In this document: piece after piece, positions 1 to 8,305 of the stretch | Layout of the letters: every line of letters starts with the position of its first letter | Position numbering within the stretch: the first letter of the stretch is position 1 | Source: Haladaptatus pallidirubidus | GTDB taxonomy: Archaea > Halobacteriota > Halobacteria > Halobacteriales > Haladaptataceae | NCBI RefSeq assembly: GCF_020700235.1 | Contig: NZ_CP085302.1 | Coordinates: 372,001-436,000, forward strand | Direction: 5' to 3' | Length of the DNA stretch: 64,000 nucleotides | The notes under the pieces: generated by a model | The model's database searches: none | Told to the model about the DNA's origin: nothing | What the model saw: only the letters and a program-made list of their open reading frames with translations | Translations under genes and position numbers: made by a program

Positions 1-1
1 T

Positions 2-544
2 TCTGCAGGCAACGACTCGATTGACATGAGCAAAGAGAAGTTGCTGAGTCTCCCGACTGAGGTTGAGGGGATCTTTGGTGTTTCTGCAACTGGTCCAATC
101 GGCTGTGGGTGGGATGGCAAACATAGCGACAACGAGGAGAAATGGCTCACGGGCAATCGGCTGGAAGAGCCAACAACCGAACCCGCATTCTACACGAACT
201 ACGGGAATGCAGTCGATGTCAGCGCTGCTGGCGGAAACGCCGACCTCGAAGCGCTCGATGGCGGTGTCAAGGGAGCGGAACGGGATCTCGTTTACTCAAC
301 TATCTACGAGACTGACGAGAGCGGAAACACTGTTGCAGGCTATGGGTGGAAAGCAGGAACTTCAATGGCTGCGCCGCAGGTTACAGGTGCCGTCGCATTA
401 GTCCGTTCGCTTCGACCGGACGCCAGTGTCGAAGAGGTCGAAACTCTCATCCAGGCGACCGCGAGTGATGCGCCTGGCGGTAAGACTTACCATGGGGCAG
501 GGCACCTTAATCTGAAGCGTCTCGTCAAGCGCGCCCAAATGTAA
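2..544 (+). CDS. C-terminal part of a subtilisin-like (S8) serine protease, cut by the window edge
   Basis: The frame is open from the second base of the window, so the start lies upstream. The first visible residues, SAGND, match the block holding the oxyanion-hole Asn in subtilases, and GTSMAAPQVTGA is the catalytic-Ser block. The Asp and His blocks of the triad must lie outside the window. About 115 residues separate the two visible blocks. The protein ends soon after the usual final helix (GHLNLKRLV), so there is no C-terminal extension. A second, complete subtilase lies at 59.2 kb. Family assignment is firm; substrate and location cannot be told from this part. Confidence 0.9.
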   Translation, partial: SAGNDSIDMSKEKLLSLPTEVEGIFGVSATGPIGCGWDGKHSDNEEKWLTGNRLEEPTTEPAFYTNYGNAVDVSAAGGNADLEALDGGVKGAERDLVYSTIYETDESGNTVAGYGWKAGTSMAAPQVTGAVALVRSLRPDASVEEVETLIQATASDAPGGKTYHGAGHLNLKRLVKRAQM

Positions 545-557
545 CAGGTAGTCGTTT

Positions 558-887
558 TTATTTTGTGCAGAATTTATTTAAATCATTTATTGTATAATGA
601 GTTAGTGACTGGTCTCTTCTCGAGATGAAGCGATTCACCTTACCTTTCTGCCCGGATTTGCTTCCTTTCCTACGACGGCATGCCGAGAGTGATGTGATCC
701 AGGCTCTTTCGTATACGTAGTAGATAATTGTCTTGACTGCGCTAATTGCAATGCCGATGTTGAGTGCTTCATTTATATTACCAACAAGCACCCACGTGAT
801 TCCAATCGTGAGCGCAAGAATGAGTAGTCGATAAATAACTATTTTAATGGCAAAAATTAAATAATTCTGGTGGGGGAGTACGGTAAA
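558..887 (-). pseudogene. DUF2061-like small membrane protein without a clear start
   Basis: The frame reads ...YRLLILALTIGITWVLVGN, then AVKTIIYYVYERAW. This resembles the DUF2061 family (two short membrane helices ending in YYxxERxW), as I remember it. The frame is open from 887, but I see no ATG or GTG before the first helix. The only usable start is a GTG at 791, which would remove that helix. The 5' end is therefore probably damaged, or an unusual start is used. The tail after ERAW is basic and unlike the usual short end. It is convergent with the protease gene. The function of the family is unknown. Confidence 0.5.
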
Positions 888-932
888 TCATTAGTTCGTT
901 CTTCGGAATTCAATAAGTGAGGGAATGAAATG

Positions 933-2240
933 TCATGATTTATGTACTATTGCACCGATATCTGCTTCAGGTTGTAAGGAGATTTTAGGAGCAAACGTCA
1001 GCGGCTCTGTGACGGAGACATCTAAGTCAACGTGGTGTACCATCGTCGCTAAGGACACAACCAGTTCCAGGCGGGCAAACCGCATCCCGATACAGTGACG
1101 TGGCCCTCCACTAAAGGGAAAGTATGCGTACTCTGGACGATTCGATTCGCGCTTCCATCGTGACGGGTCGAACGTCTCTGGCTGCTCCCAGAAGCGGTCA
1201 TCACGGTGAACTACCCACTGTGGCATCATCACCTGTGTTCCTGCAGGAAGCTCATAGCCGCCAAGTGTGACCGTTTCAATCGCCTCTCGGTTGACACCCC
1301 ACGTCGGTGGATACAATCGGAGCGTTTCCTTGATCACATTTCGTGTCCGTTCAAGCGCATCAAAGTCGTCACCGCTAAGACTCCCATTCCTGATTACGTT
1401 TTCAGTCTCCTCGGCAAGCGATTCCCGAATCTCGGGATGACGACTTAGTTCATACCAGGCATAGGTAAGCGCCACTGCCGACGTATCGTGTCCTGCTAGC
1501 AGTAACGCCGTCATATTATCCCGAACCTCTGCCATCGTAAGGTCACCTCGCTCGTGAGCCTCCAACAGGACCGAACCGACATCATCACCGGGAGAGCGGT
1601 CGGCGATCACACCCGCAATATACGCATCTAAGTCCTCGACGGCATGATTAATGCGCCGTTGTGTGGGTGTGGGTACCCATTTCGGGAGGAGCCGCCCGAA
1701 CCGACGGGGATCCGTTTGATCGAGGAACGCATCCGCAGCATTCCGTACTATTTCCTCATCGCCTTCGATATCGATACCTAGTAACGTATCGCCAAGGATT
1801 CGAAGCGTCAGAAGCCGCATTTCGTGCAACACGTCGATTCGGTCGTCCGCCTCCCACCGATCAACGTGATTTACAGTTCGTTCAGCCATCTGTGAGCCAT
1901 ATCTCTGAATATTCTCCCACGCGAATGCTGGCTGGAGGCCGTTCCGAAGCCGCTTCCAACGATCGCCTGAATTCGCTGTCACAGCCTGGTCCTCAATTCC
2001 GTTAAACGTCTCCCGTTGCTGACGACCAATGGTGAATACCTCTTTGTTCTGCATCAGCACGTATTCGATGAGTTCCGGTTCAGTCACCATCCACAAAGAC
2101 TGCCCCGGGAAATTCAACCGAACGACATTCCCTTTCTTCGCCCACTCCCTCATTGCACCGAAGGGGTCGCGCGAAAATGCAAGACCGTTTCCAAGCAATG
2201 GTACACCATTGGGAGTCGGTGGGTCCCTCGTACCGTCCAT
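933..2240 (-). CDS. cytochrome P450 monooxygenase
   Basis: This is a soluble-type P450 of 435 residues with all diagnostic motifs: the I-helix oxygen-binding block LLLAGHDTSA, the K-helix ExxR in KETLRLYPP, and the haem-binding loop FPFSGGPRHCIGMRFA with the Cys thiolate ligand. The N-terminus (PPTPNGVPLLGN) matches the proline-rich hinge of the family and lacks a membrane anchor. An in-frame ATG lies 45 bases further upstream at 2285. I prefer 2240 because a TATA box at 2295-2304 should place transcription start near 2270, downstream of the first ATG. It resembles the CYP174-type enzymes of haloarchaea (memory, not searched). The substrate is unknown. A damaged HTH-10 regulator is divergently oriented beside it. 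Confidence 0.93.
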   Translation of the reverse strand: MDGTRDPPTPNGVPLLGNGLAFSRDPFGAMREWAKKGNVVRLNFPGQSLWMVTEPELIEYVLMQNKEVFTIGRQQRETFNGIEDQAVTANSGDRWKRLRNGLQPAFAWENIQRYGSQMAERTVNHVDRWEADDRIDVLHEMRLLTLRILGDTLLGIDIEGDEEIVRNAADAFLDQTDPRRFGRLLPKWVPTPTQRRINHAVEDLDAYIAGVIADRSPGDDVGSVLLEAHERGDLTMAEVRDNMTALLLAGHDTSAVALTYAWYELSRHPEIRESLAEETENVIRNGSLSGDDFDALERTRNVIKETLRLYPPTWGVNREAIETVTLGGYELPAGTQVMMPQWVVHRDDRFWEQPETFDPSRWKRESNRPEYAYFPFSGGPRHCIGMRFARLELVVSLATMVHHVDLDVSVTEPLTFAPKISLQPEADIGAIVHKS

Positions 2241-2294
2241 AGATAGAGATACACTACCCGCACCTATCAACGTAAACTGCCACATCTAAGCCGG

Positions 2295-2304
2295 CTTTTT
2301 ATAT
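2295..2304 (-). promoter_or_regulatory. TATA box of the P450 gene
   Basis: On the minus strand this reads ATATAAAAAG. It lies about 55 bases upstream of the chosen P450 ATG, which would give a leader of about 30 bases. It supports the downstream start codon. Confidence 0.45.
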
Positions 2305-2328
2305 CCATTCATGCTTTGACTCTAAGTA

Positions 2329-2976
2329 ATGCGATCTGTAACTGTCAATATGCGGGCGGCGGGCGGGATGATCCACCCTCTTGGCAAATGATTAGCCGAC
2401 GACGAGCGGATTACGCGCGAAGCACTCCACGCTATTGAGTCACTAGATGACGGCACGATTGTGATGTTGATTGAAATCAGGGGGGATCTCGATCGATACC
2501 GAGAGATCATGACGGAGACACAATCAGTCCACGAATACTCGATTTCCGGCGACAACTCGGGGTACTGTTACTGTCGCGTCGAGATGTCTCCTTTGATTGA
2601 GCTACTTGTCGAGCGCCAACGAACCGAGGAGTTCATCGTCGAATTTCCGATTCCGATAACCGACGATGGAGGATATCAAATCACGATGGTTGGTCGTGCA
2701 GAAGCCTTTGCGAACGCTCCATCCACGCCGCCTGATGGTATTGAAATGGAACTTGTCTCGATGAGCCCGTACCAGTCCCACCCAAAACACGTTTTCTCAG
2801 AATTGACTGAACGACAGCACGAAGTTCTAAAGATAGCGATTCAACTGGGATATTATCAAAATCCCAGACAGACGTCATTACAGCAAATTGCTGATGACAT
2901 CGGGATTACTGCAAGCACCGTTGGCAAACACCTCCGAAGTATCGAGAAACAGGTCTTCTCAACGTACGTTCAATAG
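2329..2976 (+). pseudogene. HTH-10 (Bat-type) transcription regulator interrupted by an in-frame TGA
   Basis: From ATG 2329 the frame reads MRSVTVNMRAAGG...HPLGK, then TGA at 2389-2391, then continues unchanged as LADDERITREALHAIESLDD to a complete C-terminal HTH-10 domain (LTERQHEVLKIAIQLGYYQNP...IADDIGITASTVGKHL). Both sides of the stop belong to the normal N-terminal domain, so one substitution (for example CGA or TGG to TGA) has broken the gene. A shorter product could start at GTG 2461 and keep the HTH. It is divergent from the P450 gene, and regulators of this type often control a neighbouring gene, so the P450 may have lost its control. Family confidence is high. Confidence 0.8.
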
Positions 2977-3587
2977 ATGAACAATACGACGAGATACTCG
3001 AAAGTCGAGCCAATCCTTTCAGGAGGAACCAAGTATAAGGATCGCCAATCGAGTGACTTCGACCTGCAGATCGAGACGAAGCAACTGGCAGAGTAGCGGA
3101 ACCGCACCAGTCTCAGCCTTTCATATCCGCAAACTCTTCGATAAGTTCGCACATCTACTTAACGGCTTTTTTGTCTTGGCTATCAAAAACTAACAATGCT
3201 CATCTGCTGAGTCCATCCTCTGTATTCAGCGCGCGATTCGTATCATCTGTTAAGGATTTCAACAGAACCAGATATCTTCCGTGTCCCTCTCTCACTTCGC
3301 AGAAAATCAGTTCTTGGTGCCGTCTTTGTTGGGGTCGAGCACCTCGAGGTCGTCTTTGAAATATTACCGGCGAGCAGTTCAAGTCAAATGGCTGAATTCA
3401 CACATGTGAAGTTCACCACCAGATGGGATTGTGCTCGCGAGTGCATCATGACAAACGAAATTCGAACGAAGAAGACCGAGGCTCGTCGGGTGATATGACT
3501 TCGAACGGGATAGCGGTTCCTAGAGAAATGAGTTCTGTGTAGCGACGAACTAAAAACAGGTTGATGCTACGTTAAGGCGATGAGTAG
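2977..3587. other. No convincing gene; possible coding scraps
   Basis: I see no complete gene here. A short open stretch on the plus strand ending at a TAG near 3095 (GGTKYKDRQSSDFDLQIETKQ) and another ending with the TGA near 3498 look like coding remnants, but I do not recognise them. Confidence 0.4.
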
Positions 3588-3755
3588 CTACAAGTCGCGC
3601 GGTTGGACGGTTTTGCGATCATTTTCGTCAGCCCGGCGGGCGGCGTTTTCGAGGACTGATGCGACTTCGTCATCGAGTGCATCGTAGAAGTCACTCGCCA
3701 CATTGTGTCCTTCAAGCTGTTCTTTCACTGCCGCTTTGACAATCAAATCGACCAT
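3588..3755 (-). CDS. DUF1931-like small histone-fold protein
   Basis: A 55-residue protein starting MVDLIVKAAVKEQL, with VASDFYDALDDEVASVLENAARRAD in the middle and ending DRKTVQPRDL. The pattern of alternating charged and hydrophobic residues, with the closing RKTVQPRDL, matches the small haloarchaeal DUF1931 proteins, which are thought to have a histone-like fold (recollection, not a search). The ATG at 3755 is preceded about 20 bases upstream by an AT-rich stretch (AGTATTATC on the minus strand), consistent with a nearly leaderless transcript. A role in DNA binding is plausible but not shown. Confidence 0.75.
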   Translation of the reverse strand: MVDLIVKAAVKEQLEGHNVASDFYDALDDEVASVLENAARRADENDRKTVQPRDL

Positions 3756-3778
3756 ACAAGCGCCCAGACGGGATAATA

Positions 3779-4024
3779 CTACAAAAGACCAGTGGCGGAA
3801 TAGTTGAAAAAGGACCAGTAAGTCGGATCACTGATGGCGATATTCTGCGGGAGATTCGTGAGTCCAAGTTTCAGGCTATGACCGCTCGGTGGGTTGCGGA
3901 TACGGTTGAGATAAAGCGGTTGCCAGTTCATCAGCACCTCGAAGAGCTTCATGCCCAGAGTGAGTTGGAACGGGAGAAATTGAGTCCGCAAGTGGTTATC
4001 TGGTGGATTCCCAAGGAAGAATAA
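3779..4024 (+). pseudogene. Eroded small winged-helix protein gene, copy 1
   Basis: The open stretch reads GGIVEKGPVSRITDGDILREI, then TARWVADTVEIKRLPVHQHL, then ELEREKLSPQVVIWWIPKEE and a stop. This matches the haloarchaeal one-domain winged helix with a DxDIL start, a VAD..x.I...xxxHL helix pair and a closing xVVWW wing (family knowledge). There is no ATG, GTG or TTG before the first helix in this frame; the first Met is internal at 3878. It overlaps nothing but lies directly upstream (divergent) of the DUF1931-like gene. The start appears lost. A second, worse-decayed relative lies at 4787. Confidence 0.5.
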
Positions 4025-4233
4025 GATAACATCTTTAAAGATAAACTTGATGAGGAGGCATTGACAACCACCGAAGTGAAGAACTAGTTGTGGAGATTGA
4101 AGCTGACTCTGCCACCACGGATCGCGAGATGAGCGACGGACCCACCCGACAAGTAGAAGTTTTGACATTTCATCTCGTGACCGTGCTAGCCATATAATTA
4201 TTATATCCACCACAAGAGTCCTCCCAGTAGTGT

Positions 4234-4500
4234 ATGACTATGTGGGTGTCAACTAGACCCGAAAGACGTTCCGATGGGGGTATAACACCAGTCCATGAAA
4301 TCGTCATCAAAGCTCTCGAACAACATGACGGAATTGACTTAGACTCGGGAGAGTGGACACTGTATGATTACATCGACCCCGACTCCCTTGACGATCTCTT
4401 CAGCAAGGAAGGGAATACCGTTACGTCAGTGGAGTTCACGGTTAAAGGGGCGACCGTTACAGTCTGGCAAGATGGCGAGGTGCACGCGAAGGTGGAGTAG
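4234..4500 (+). CDS. HalOD1 output-domain protein
   Basis: This 88-residue protein contains VHEIVIKALEQHDGIDLD, then LYDYIDPDSLDDLF, then VEFTVKGATVTVWQDGEV. This is the signature of the haloarchaeal output domain HalOD1, in which LYDxIDPDALDxLF is the most constant part. The domain usually occurs alone in small proteins, as here, or at the end of sensor proteins; its biochemical role is unknown to me. The start ATG at 4234 fits the usual length. It stands alone, with no operon partner close by on the same strand. Confidence 0.85.
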   Translation: MTMWVSTRPERRSDGGITPVHEIVIKALEQHDGIDLDSGEWTLYDYIDPDSLDDLFSKEGNTVTSVEFTVKGATVTVWQDGEVHAKVE

Positions 4501-4786
4501 AAGACCCCCTGTTCGATGTTGATTTCCCCACGAAGGGAAAGTTTGACCGAGCAATATCTCTCAGAGAGTTCTCTCTGCAGACAGTCGCGAAAGGGAGGAA
4601 AGCCGTATGGAAATGGTGTGCGAATCGTTCGTTTCGGGCCGGTATCAGTGTAGTCTTCGTGAAAAACCAACGTACACCGAATAATATCAATCCCACAGGA
4701 ATAGTTCGATGTTTACCAAGGATACCCGAATATGCCCGACTGAAATCCATTCTCAGACTCAGAATGATAATGAACTACCGTCTACG

Positions 4787-4994
4787 ATGACAGACGAGAG
4801 AGCGCAATACTTGCGGCCAGTTTGCAGAGGTTACGACTGATGATGATATTCTCAGTGCAAGAGGTGAGTCGGAGTTGCCCGCTGTGACCGCTGAATGTGT
4901 GGCAGATACGCTCGATATTAAGCGGCTATCCGCGCATCAATGCCGTGATTCGGGTAAACGAAGTCAGATTGTCTGCGATTTCGACGAGAGGTAA
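4787..4994 (+). pseudogene. Eroded small winged-helix protein gene, copy 2, frameshifted
   Basis: An ATG at 4787 (MTDERAQYL) runs into a stop, but a neighbouring frame continues as FAEVTTDDDILSARGESEL, then VTAECVADTLDIKRLSAHQ, before leaving the family pattern and stopping at 4992. The helix pair VADTLDIKRL is nearly the same as VADTVEIKRL in the remnant at 3779, so the two are paralogs. The wing segment is missing, which implies a second frameshift or deletion. It is not expected to make a working protein. Confidence 0.5.
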
Positions 4995-5079
4995 CCAAAC
5001 TAGTCACCGATGGATGAGTCGATTATGTTTGTATAATGCGTCGTCGAAACTGGAAGCTCCGCCTGTTAGGGTGGGAAAA

Positions 5080-5418
5080 TCACGGATACCGTTCAGGACG
5101 TTCGATGGCCTTGGCGACGGAGATAATGGCGCTCACTTCCGGGGGAGTTCCCGTTACCTCAATCTCCTCTACTTCGGGATCATACCTGATATACTCCGCG
5201 CCAGATGCTTTTGGCAGGTGGTTATGACGGAGATCAACTTCGATTCGATCGAATTTTTCCTCGGGAATAGATACGGTTCCAGGATTCGATTCCCACTCTG
5301 CGACTTGCTCGGCAACCTCATCAATGGAAACCGGTCTCGTTTGTTGTTCAAGATAATATAATGTGTACCGTCGCCGTTCTTCACTGAGTAGGCCAAAGAC
5401 TCGGTCTAATGCTACCAT
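5080..5418 (-). CDS. DUF7344-like haloarchaeal HTH protein
   Basis: A 112-residue protein beginning MVALDRVFGLLSEERRRYTL, followed by SIDEVAEQVAEWE, then a xVDLRHNHLPK segment and YDPEVEEIEVTG. The order LLSxERRRYxLYYL, helix with ExVAEQxAxWE, and RxxLxHxHLPKL...YD matches the haloarchaeal DUF7344 winged-helix family as I remember it, where proteins are about 100 to 130 residues. The start at 5418 gives the expected N-terminus. It is probably a cytoplasmic DNA-binding protein; its targets are unknown. It is isolated among decayed genes. Confidence 0.75.
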   Translation of the reverse strand: MVALDRVFGLLSEERRRYTLYYLEQQTRPVSIDEVAEQVAEWESNPGTVSIPEEKFDRIEVDLRHNHLPKASGAEYIRYDPEVEEIEVTGTPPEVSAIISVAKAIERPERYP

Positions 5419-5535
5419 GACTCACAGTAGCTTACTCAGAGCGATAAACATTCTGTTATTGTTACTTTCGGAATAGAACAGATGAAAGCCATTATTACCG
5501 TATCTCCAGGTTCGTCGGCCTATACGGAATCTGTC

Positions 5536-5940
5536 TCAGTGGTAAACTTCGTATCTCAGGTAATGACGGGAGCGAAAATAACTGAAAGATGAAATGTATC
5601 CCGGATTTACTGTCGAGTGACCGAATTGCCAGTGGTGGAAGCCGACGACATTCATCCTCAGGCGAAAACCACTCTCAAACGACAGCAGTACCAGCCACTC
5701 CCGCATAGCAACCGTGGCCTTCGCCTCTTTCGCTTGGTCACCCAATCGCGAAGCTGTAGAATCGTAATCCACCGCCAGTAGGCGCGACAGTCGATCGAAC
5801 GATTCCCGGGCCTGACGGCTCCCTCGCAACGCGGTTATATTGTCCAGACGAGTCGGGGCCATTTCCAACCGTCGTGTTCTTCCACGGAAAGCCGGTGTGA
5901 CGGTTCTCGCCGAGGAATTAGATATCTCCCACCAGTCCAT
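5536..5940 (-). CDS. Unrecognised open frame
   Basis: An open frame of 134 codons starting MDWWEISNSSARTV, with an arginine-rich first half and a C-terminus rich in aromatic residues. I recognise no family. Codon choice is only moderately like that of neighbouring real genes, and the plus strand opposite it carries no better candidate. It could be a real hypothetical gene or chance; the call is weak. Confidence 0.22.
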   Translation of the reverse strand: MDWWEISNSSARTVTPAFRGRTRRLEMAPTRLDNITALRGSRQARESFDRLSRLLAVDYDSTASRLGDQAKEAKATVAMREWLVLLSFESGFRLRMNVVGFHHWQFGHSTVNPGYISSFSYFRSRHYLRYEVYH

Positions 5941-6211
5941 CTCCGAATGCTTACGGCGTGGGCATTGAATTCTCGTCGAAAATGTACTTATTCTTGGCGA
6001 AGGAGAGGATGACTCGAATTAAAACTAAGGATATTCTTACAACGATCTGTGAGTCGTGTTTCCGGCTGTTTCTGCTAGGTGGTAGCGGAGACACTTGGGA
6101 TTGAGCGACCGTCGCCAGATCATTATCGTAAGAAGTATGCAAATATATGGAACTCGATGTGAGAAACGAAGCGACCTATAGTACTATACTTAATGTTGAC
6201 GTAAGAGATGT

Positions 6212-6598
6212 ATGCCAGAACTTGATGTCGAATTTGAGAAGAACAGAGCAGAAGTAGCAGCATACCTGCGAGATATCGCTAATAAATTGGAGACAACTGA
6301 CTCCGATAGTGCTGAGGTTAACCGCGAGCGCACTGAATCCTCACACTCTCCTTCTTCGGAGCCGAATACCGAAACGACAACATCTACTTCGACAGCAACG
6401 AACGAACGGAACCAGAAAGTCACGATTATAGCAGGGAATGACAGTGCAACCGTCAATCCGCCAGAAACATTGAATTTCGGTATAATTGTTGACTCGGATT
6501 CTTCATTGATGGAGTCGGGTGTCGAAGAAAGCATTACACTTAGCATGAAATGGGCAAGTGAAGAGGTTAAAGCGGATCAAGATTTAAGCGTTCACTGA
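6212..6598 (+). CDS. amphi-Trp domain protein
   Basis: A 128-residue acidic protein. It begins MPELDVEFEKNRAEVAAYLR, has a low-complexity Ser/Thr/Glu linker (about residues 38 to 68), and ends with VNPPETLNFGIIVDSDSS...ESITLSMKWASEE. The pattern FE...RxEVAxxLRxIAxxLE, then PPExLxFxIxxx, then LxxxMKW fits the amphi-Trp domain found in many haloarchaeal small proteins. The long linker between the two halves is unusual for the family. A TATA-like stretch (CTATACTTAA) lies about 20 to 30 bases before the ATG. The function of the domain is not established. Confidence 0.75.
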   Translation: MPELDVEFEKNRAEVAAYLRDIANKLETTDSDSAEVNRERTESSHSPSSEPNTETTTSTSTATNERNQKVTIIAGNDSATVNPPETLNFGIIVDSDSSLMESGVEESITLSMKWASEEVKADQDLSVH

Positions 6599-7018
6599 TC
6601 TGAGCAGTTCTTCGGATAAGGCAACTATAGCGGTCGTTTTGTCCGAAAAGAGATTTCAACCGGTTTTTCTGGTAGCTGTGGAAATGCCAAGAATTCGGCT
6701 TGTAATAGTTGTCTTTGATATTGTTAACATGGACGAGAGAGGAATTCGGGCTTTAAACTCGGGCAATGGAGTATAGATTGAGGGTTCATGCAGTTTTGAA
6801 ATCGTTTTCGAGAATTGATAGCGACCGGTTTCGAACTCATGATCTTTCCAGGTTGGAATGACATGTGCTGGGTGTACCAGCACCCGGCGCGTTTCCATAC
6901 GCCCGAGGGCACCGTTCTTTTTACCAAGTACTATATGAAATACGTCAGTAAAAATATCAATATGCAATGTAGTGAGGCTGCGGTCAACCACCATCTCGCA
7001 GGTGCCCGTGCTCTCGTG
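6599..7018. other. No gene recognised
   Basis: Short open frames exist on both strands, none resembling a family. A strong hairpin-forming stretch (TGCTGG...CCAGCA) sits near 6867 to 6883 next to a tRNA-like T-loop look-alike, but no full cloverleaf can be drawn. Confidence 0.4.
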
Positions 7019-7393
7019 CTATAATGCGAGTAACCTGGGAATCGTGACGACGAGTCCGGCTACGAGGAAGATCGCTGCTGGGACAGATGCCGAAGGTGGA
7101 TCGTCGACCCGGACGAGGTGTGTCAAGATGGCCCCGATCATTGTCACGGCGATCAAGAGGCCACCGAAAACACCGAGTATAGGTGCAAACACGAGCCCAA
7201 CGAGTAGCCCGAGACCGCCGATAACTTCGACACCTCCAGTCACAACGAGGAACCACTGTGGGTACCTGAATTGATTGAATTGCGTTGTATGGAAGTCAGT
7301 ACGGAGGAACTTCACGCCACCAGAACCCAGCATGATGAGTCCAAGTAGTCCTTGTACGACGAGGATGGCTGTTTCAATTGTGCTCATAGGCAT
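7019..7393 (-). CDS. DoxX-like four-helix membrane protein
   Basis: A 124-residue protein with four hydrophobic segments (about residues 8-28, 45-68, 70-92 and 105-122). The blocks GLLGLIMLGSGGVKFL at the start and YPQWFLVVTGGVEVIGGLGLL fit the DoxX/SURF4-like family, where the RxPxWx...G..E..GG.GLL pattern is constant. It should reside in the cytoplasmic membrane. A second ATG two codons in (7387) may be the true start. An HTH-10 regulator is encoded upstream on the same strand and could control it. Family members have been tied to redox balance and small-molecule handling, but the role here is unknown. Confidence 0.8.
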   Translation of the reverse strand: MPMSTIETAILVVQGLLGLIMLGSGGVKFLRTDFHTTQFNQFRYPQWFLVVTGGVEVIGGLGLLVGLVFAPILGVFGGLLIAVTMIGAILTHLVRVDDPPSASVPAAIFLVAGLVVTIPRLLAL

Positions 7394-7534
7394 TTGTGAC
7401 TAAGGCAGCAGCGGGAATCAGGATGCTCCACCATATATGGGGTAAGCTATATACGGAGAGTCAACTCGTATAGCGAGTTGAGGCCGAATAATAGAGTCTC
7501 TAACACCGAGTGAGGACTACTCTCGTGAGATAGT

Positions 7535-8185
7535 TCACGGGACGAGTTCAGCAAATATCGTCGCCTGTGCTTTTCGGAGGTGTTCGCCCACCGTTTCAGG
7601 CCTACATCCGAGTTCTTTGCCGATATCTTTGTATGTGGCTGTTCGTGGATCTCGAAAGTAGCCTAGTTTGAGTGCAACCGTTACCGCCTCCTGTTGGCGT
7701 TCGGTCAATTGTTCGAACAGATATGTCGTTGATGGATTATACTCACCGATGGCTTCGACAGTGAAGTCGAAAGTCTCGGGTATCTCTGTGAGCACCGTCT
7801 GAATCGTCTGTTGCTCTCCCAGCAGCGTTACCCGTAGGTCGTCGTCTTCGGTATATGTTATCGGAGTATCGACGACGAGTCCGTGTGTCTGCACAATGGA
7901 ATGGAACGTTGTAGCAGTCTCGCTCCATTTCTGGTGAACGTACGCATAGAGGCTGTTATCCACCTCGGAGAGATCATACGCCAGAACATCAGAATGAGCA
8001 TCCAATAGGGCTTCCGCTCGCTCGCGCTCTCCGTCAAATTGGACGAGAAGCACACCGGTTCCGTCGTCGAGCATCCGTATGTGATCCAGTGCTCGCCGTT
8101 TCACTGCCGAATCGTCGACAAACGCTTGCACGGTAGGATCAAATGCAGACTCCGTTGGCGTGAGAAGTATTGTCACAAATCTCAT
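7535..8185 (-). CDS. HTH-10 (Bat-type) transcription regulator
   Basis: This 216-residue protein starts MRFVTILLTPTESAFDPTVQ, the usual beginning of the N-terminal domain of haloarchaeal HTH-10 regulators, and ends with the HTH-10 domain (LTERQQEAVTVALKLGYFRDP, then YKDIGKELGCRPETVGEHLRKA). I take the Met at 8185 rather than the upstream TTG/ATG frame extension to 8212 because the extension (MLLQIILFS) is outside the family pattern. The protein is complete, unlike its relative at 2329. Its neighbour on the same strand is the DoxX-like gene 140 bases downstream, a likely target. Confidence 0.88.
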   Translation of the reverse strand: MRFVTILLTPTESAFDPTVQAFVDDSAVKRRALDHIRMLDDGTGVLLVQFDGERERAEALLDAHSDVLAYDLSEVDNSLYAYVHQKWSETATTFHSIVQTHGLVVDTPITYTEDDDLRVTLLGEQQTIQTVLTEIPETFDFTVEAIGEYNPSTTYLFEQLTERQQEAVTVALKLGYFRDPRTATYKDIGKELGCRPETVGEHLRKAQATIFAELVP

Positions 8186-8305
8186 GCTAAAGAGAATGAT
8201 CTGCAGCAGCAAATGGTTTTAGTGAGGCCACTGTGCCTCGATTCTGTCGTCGATCCCGTGGCATTCGATGTCTTGGTAAATGTCCCTATCCAACAGGCCC
8301 TGAGA

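Noticed and set aside
3779..4213. A 144-codon minus-strand frame
   Set aside because: It is antisense to the winged-helix remnant, which has a recognisable family pattern; the minus-strand product has none.
6820..6910. tRNA-like stretch (a T-loop look-alike GTTCGAAAC on the minus strand next to a hairpin)
   Set aside because: The acceptor and anticodon stems cannot be paired, and the strong hairpin is in the wrong place for a D arm.
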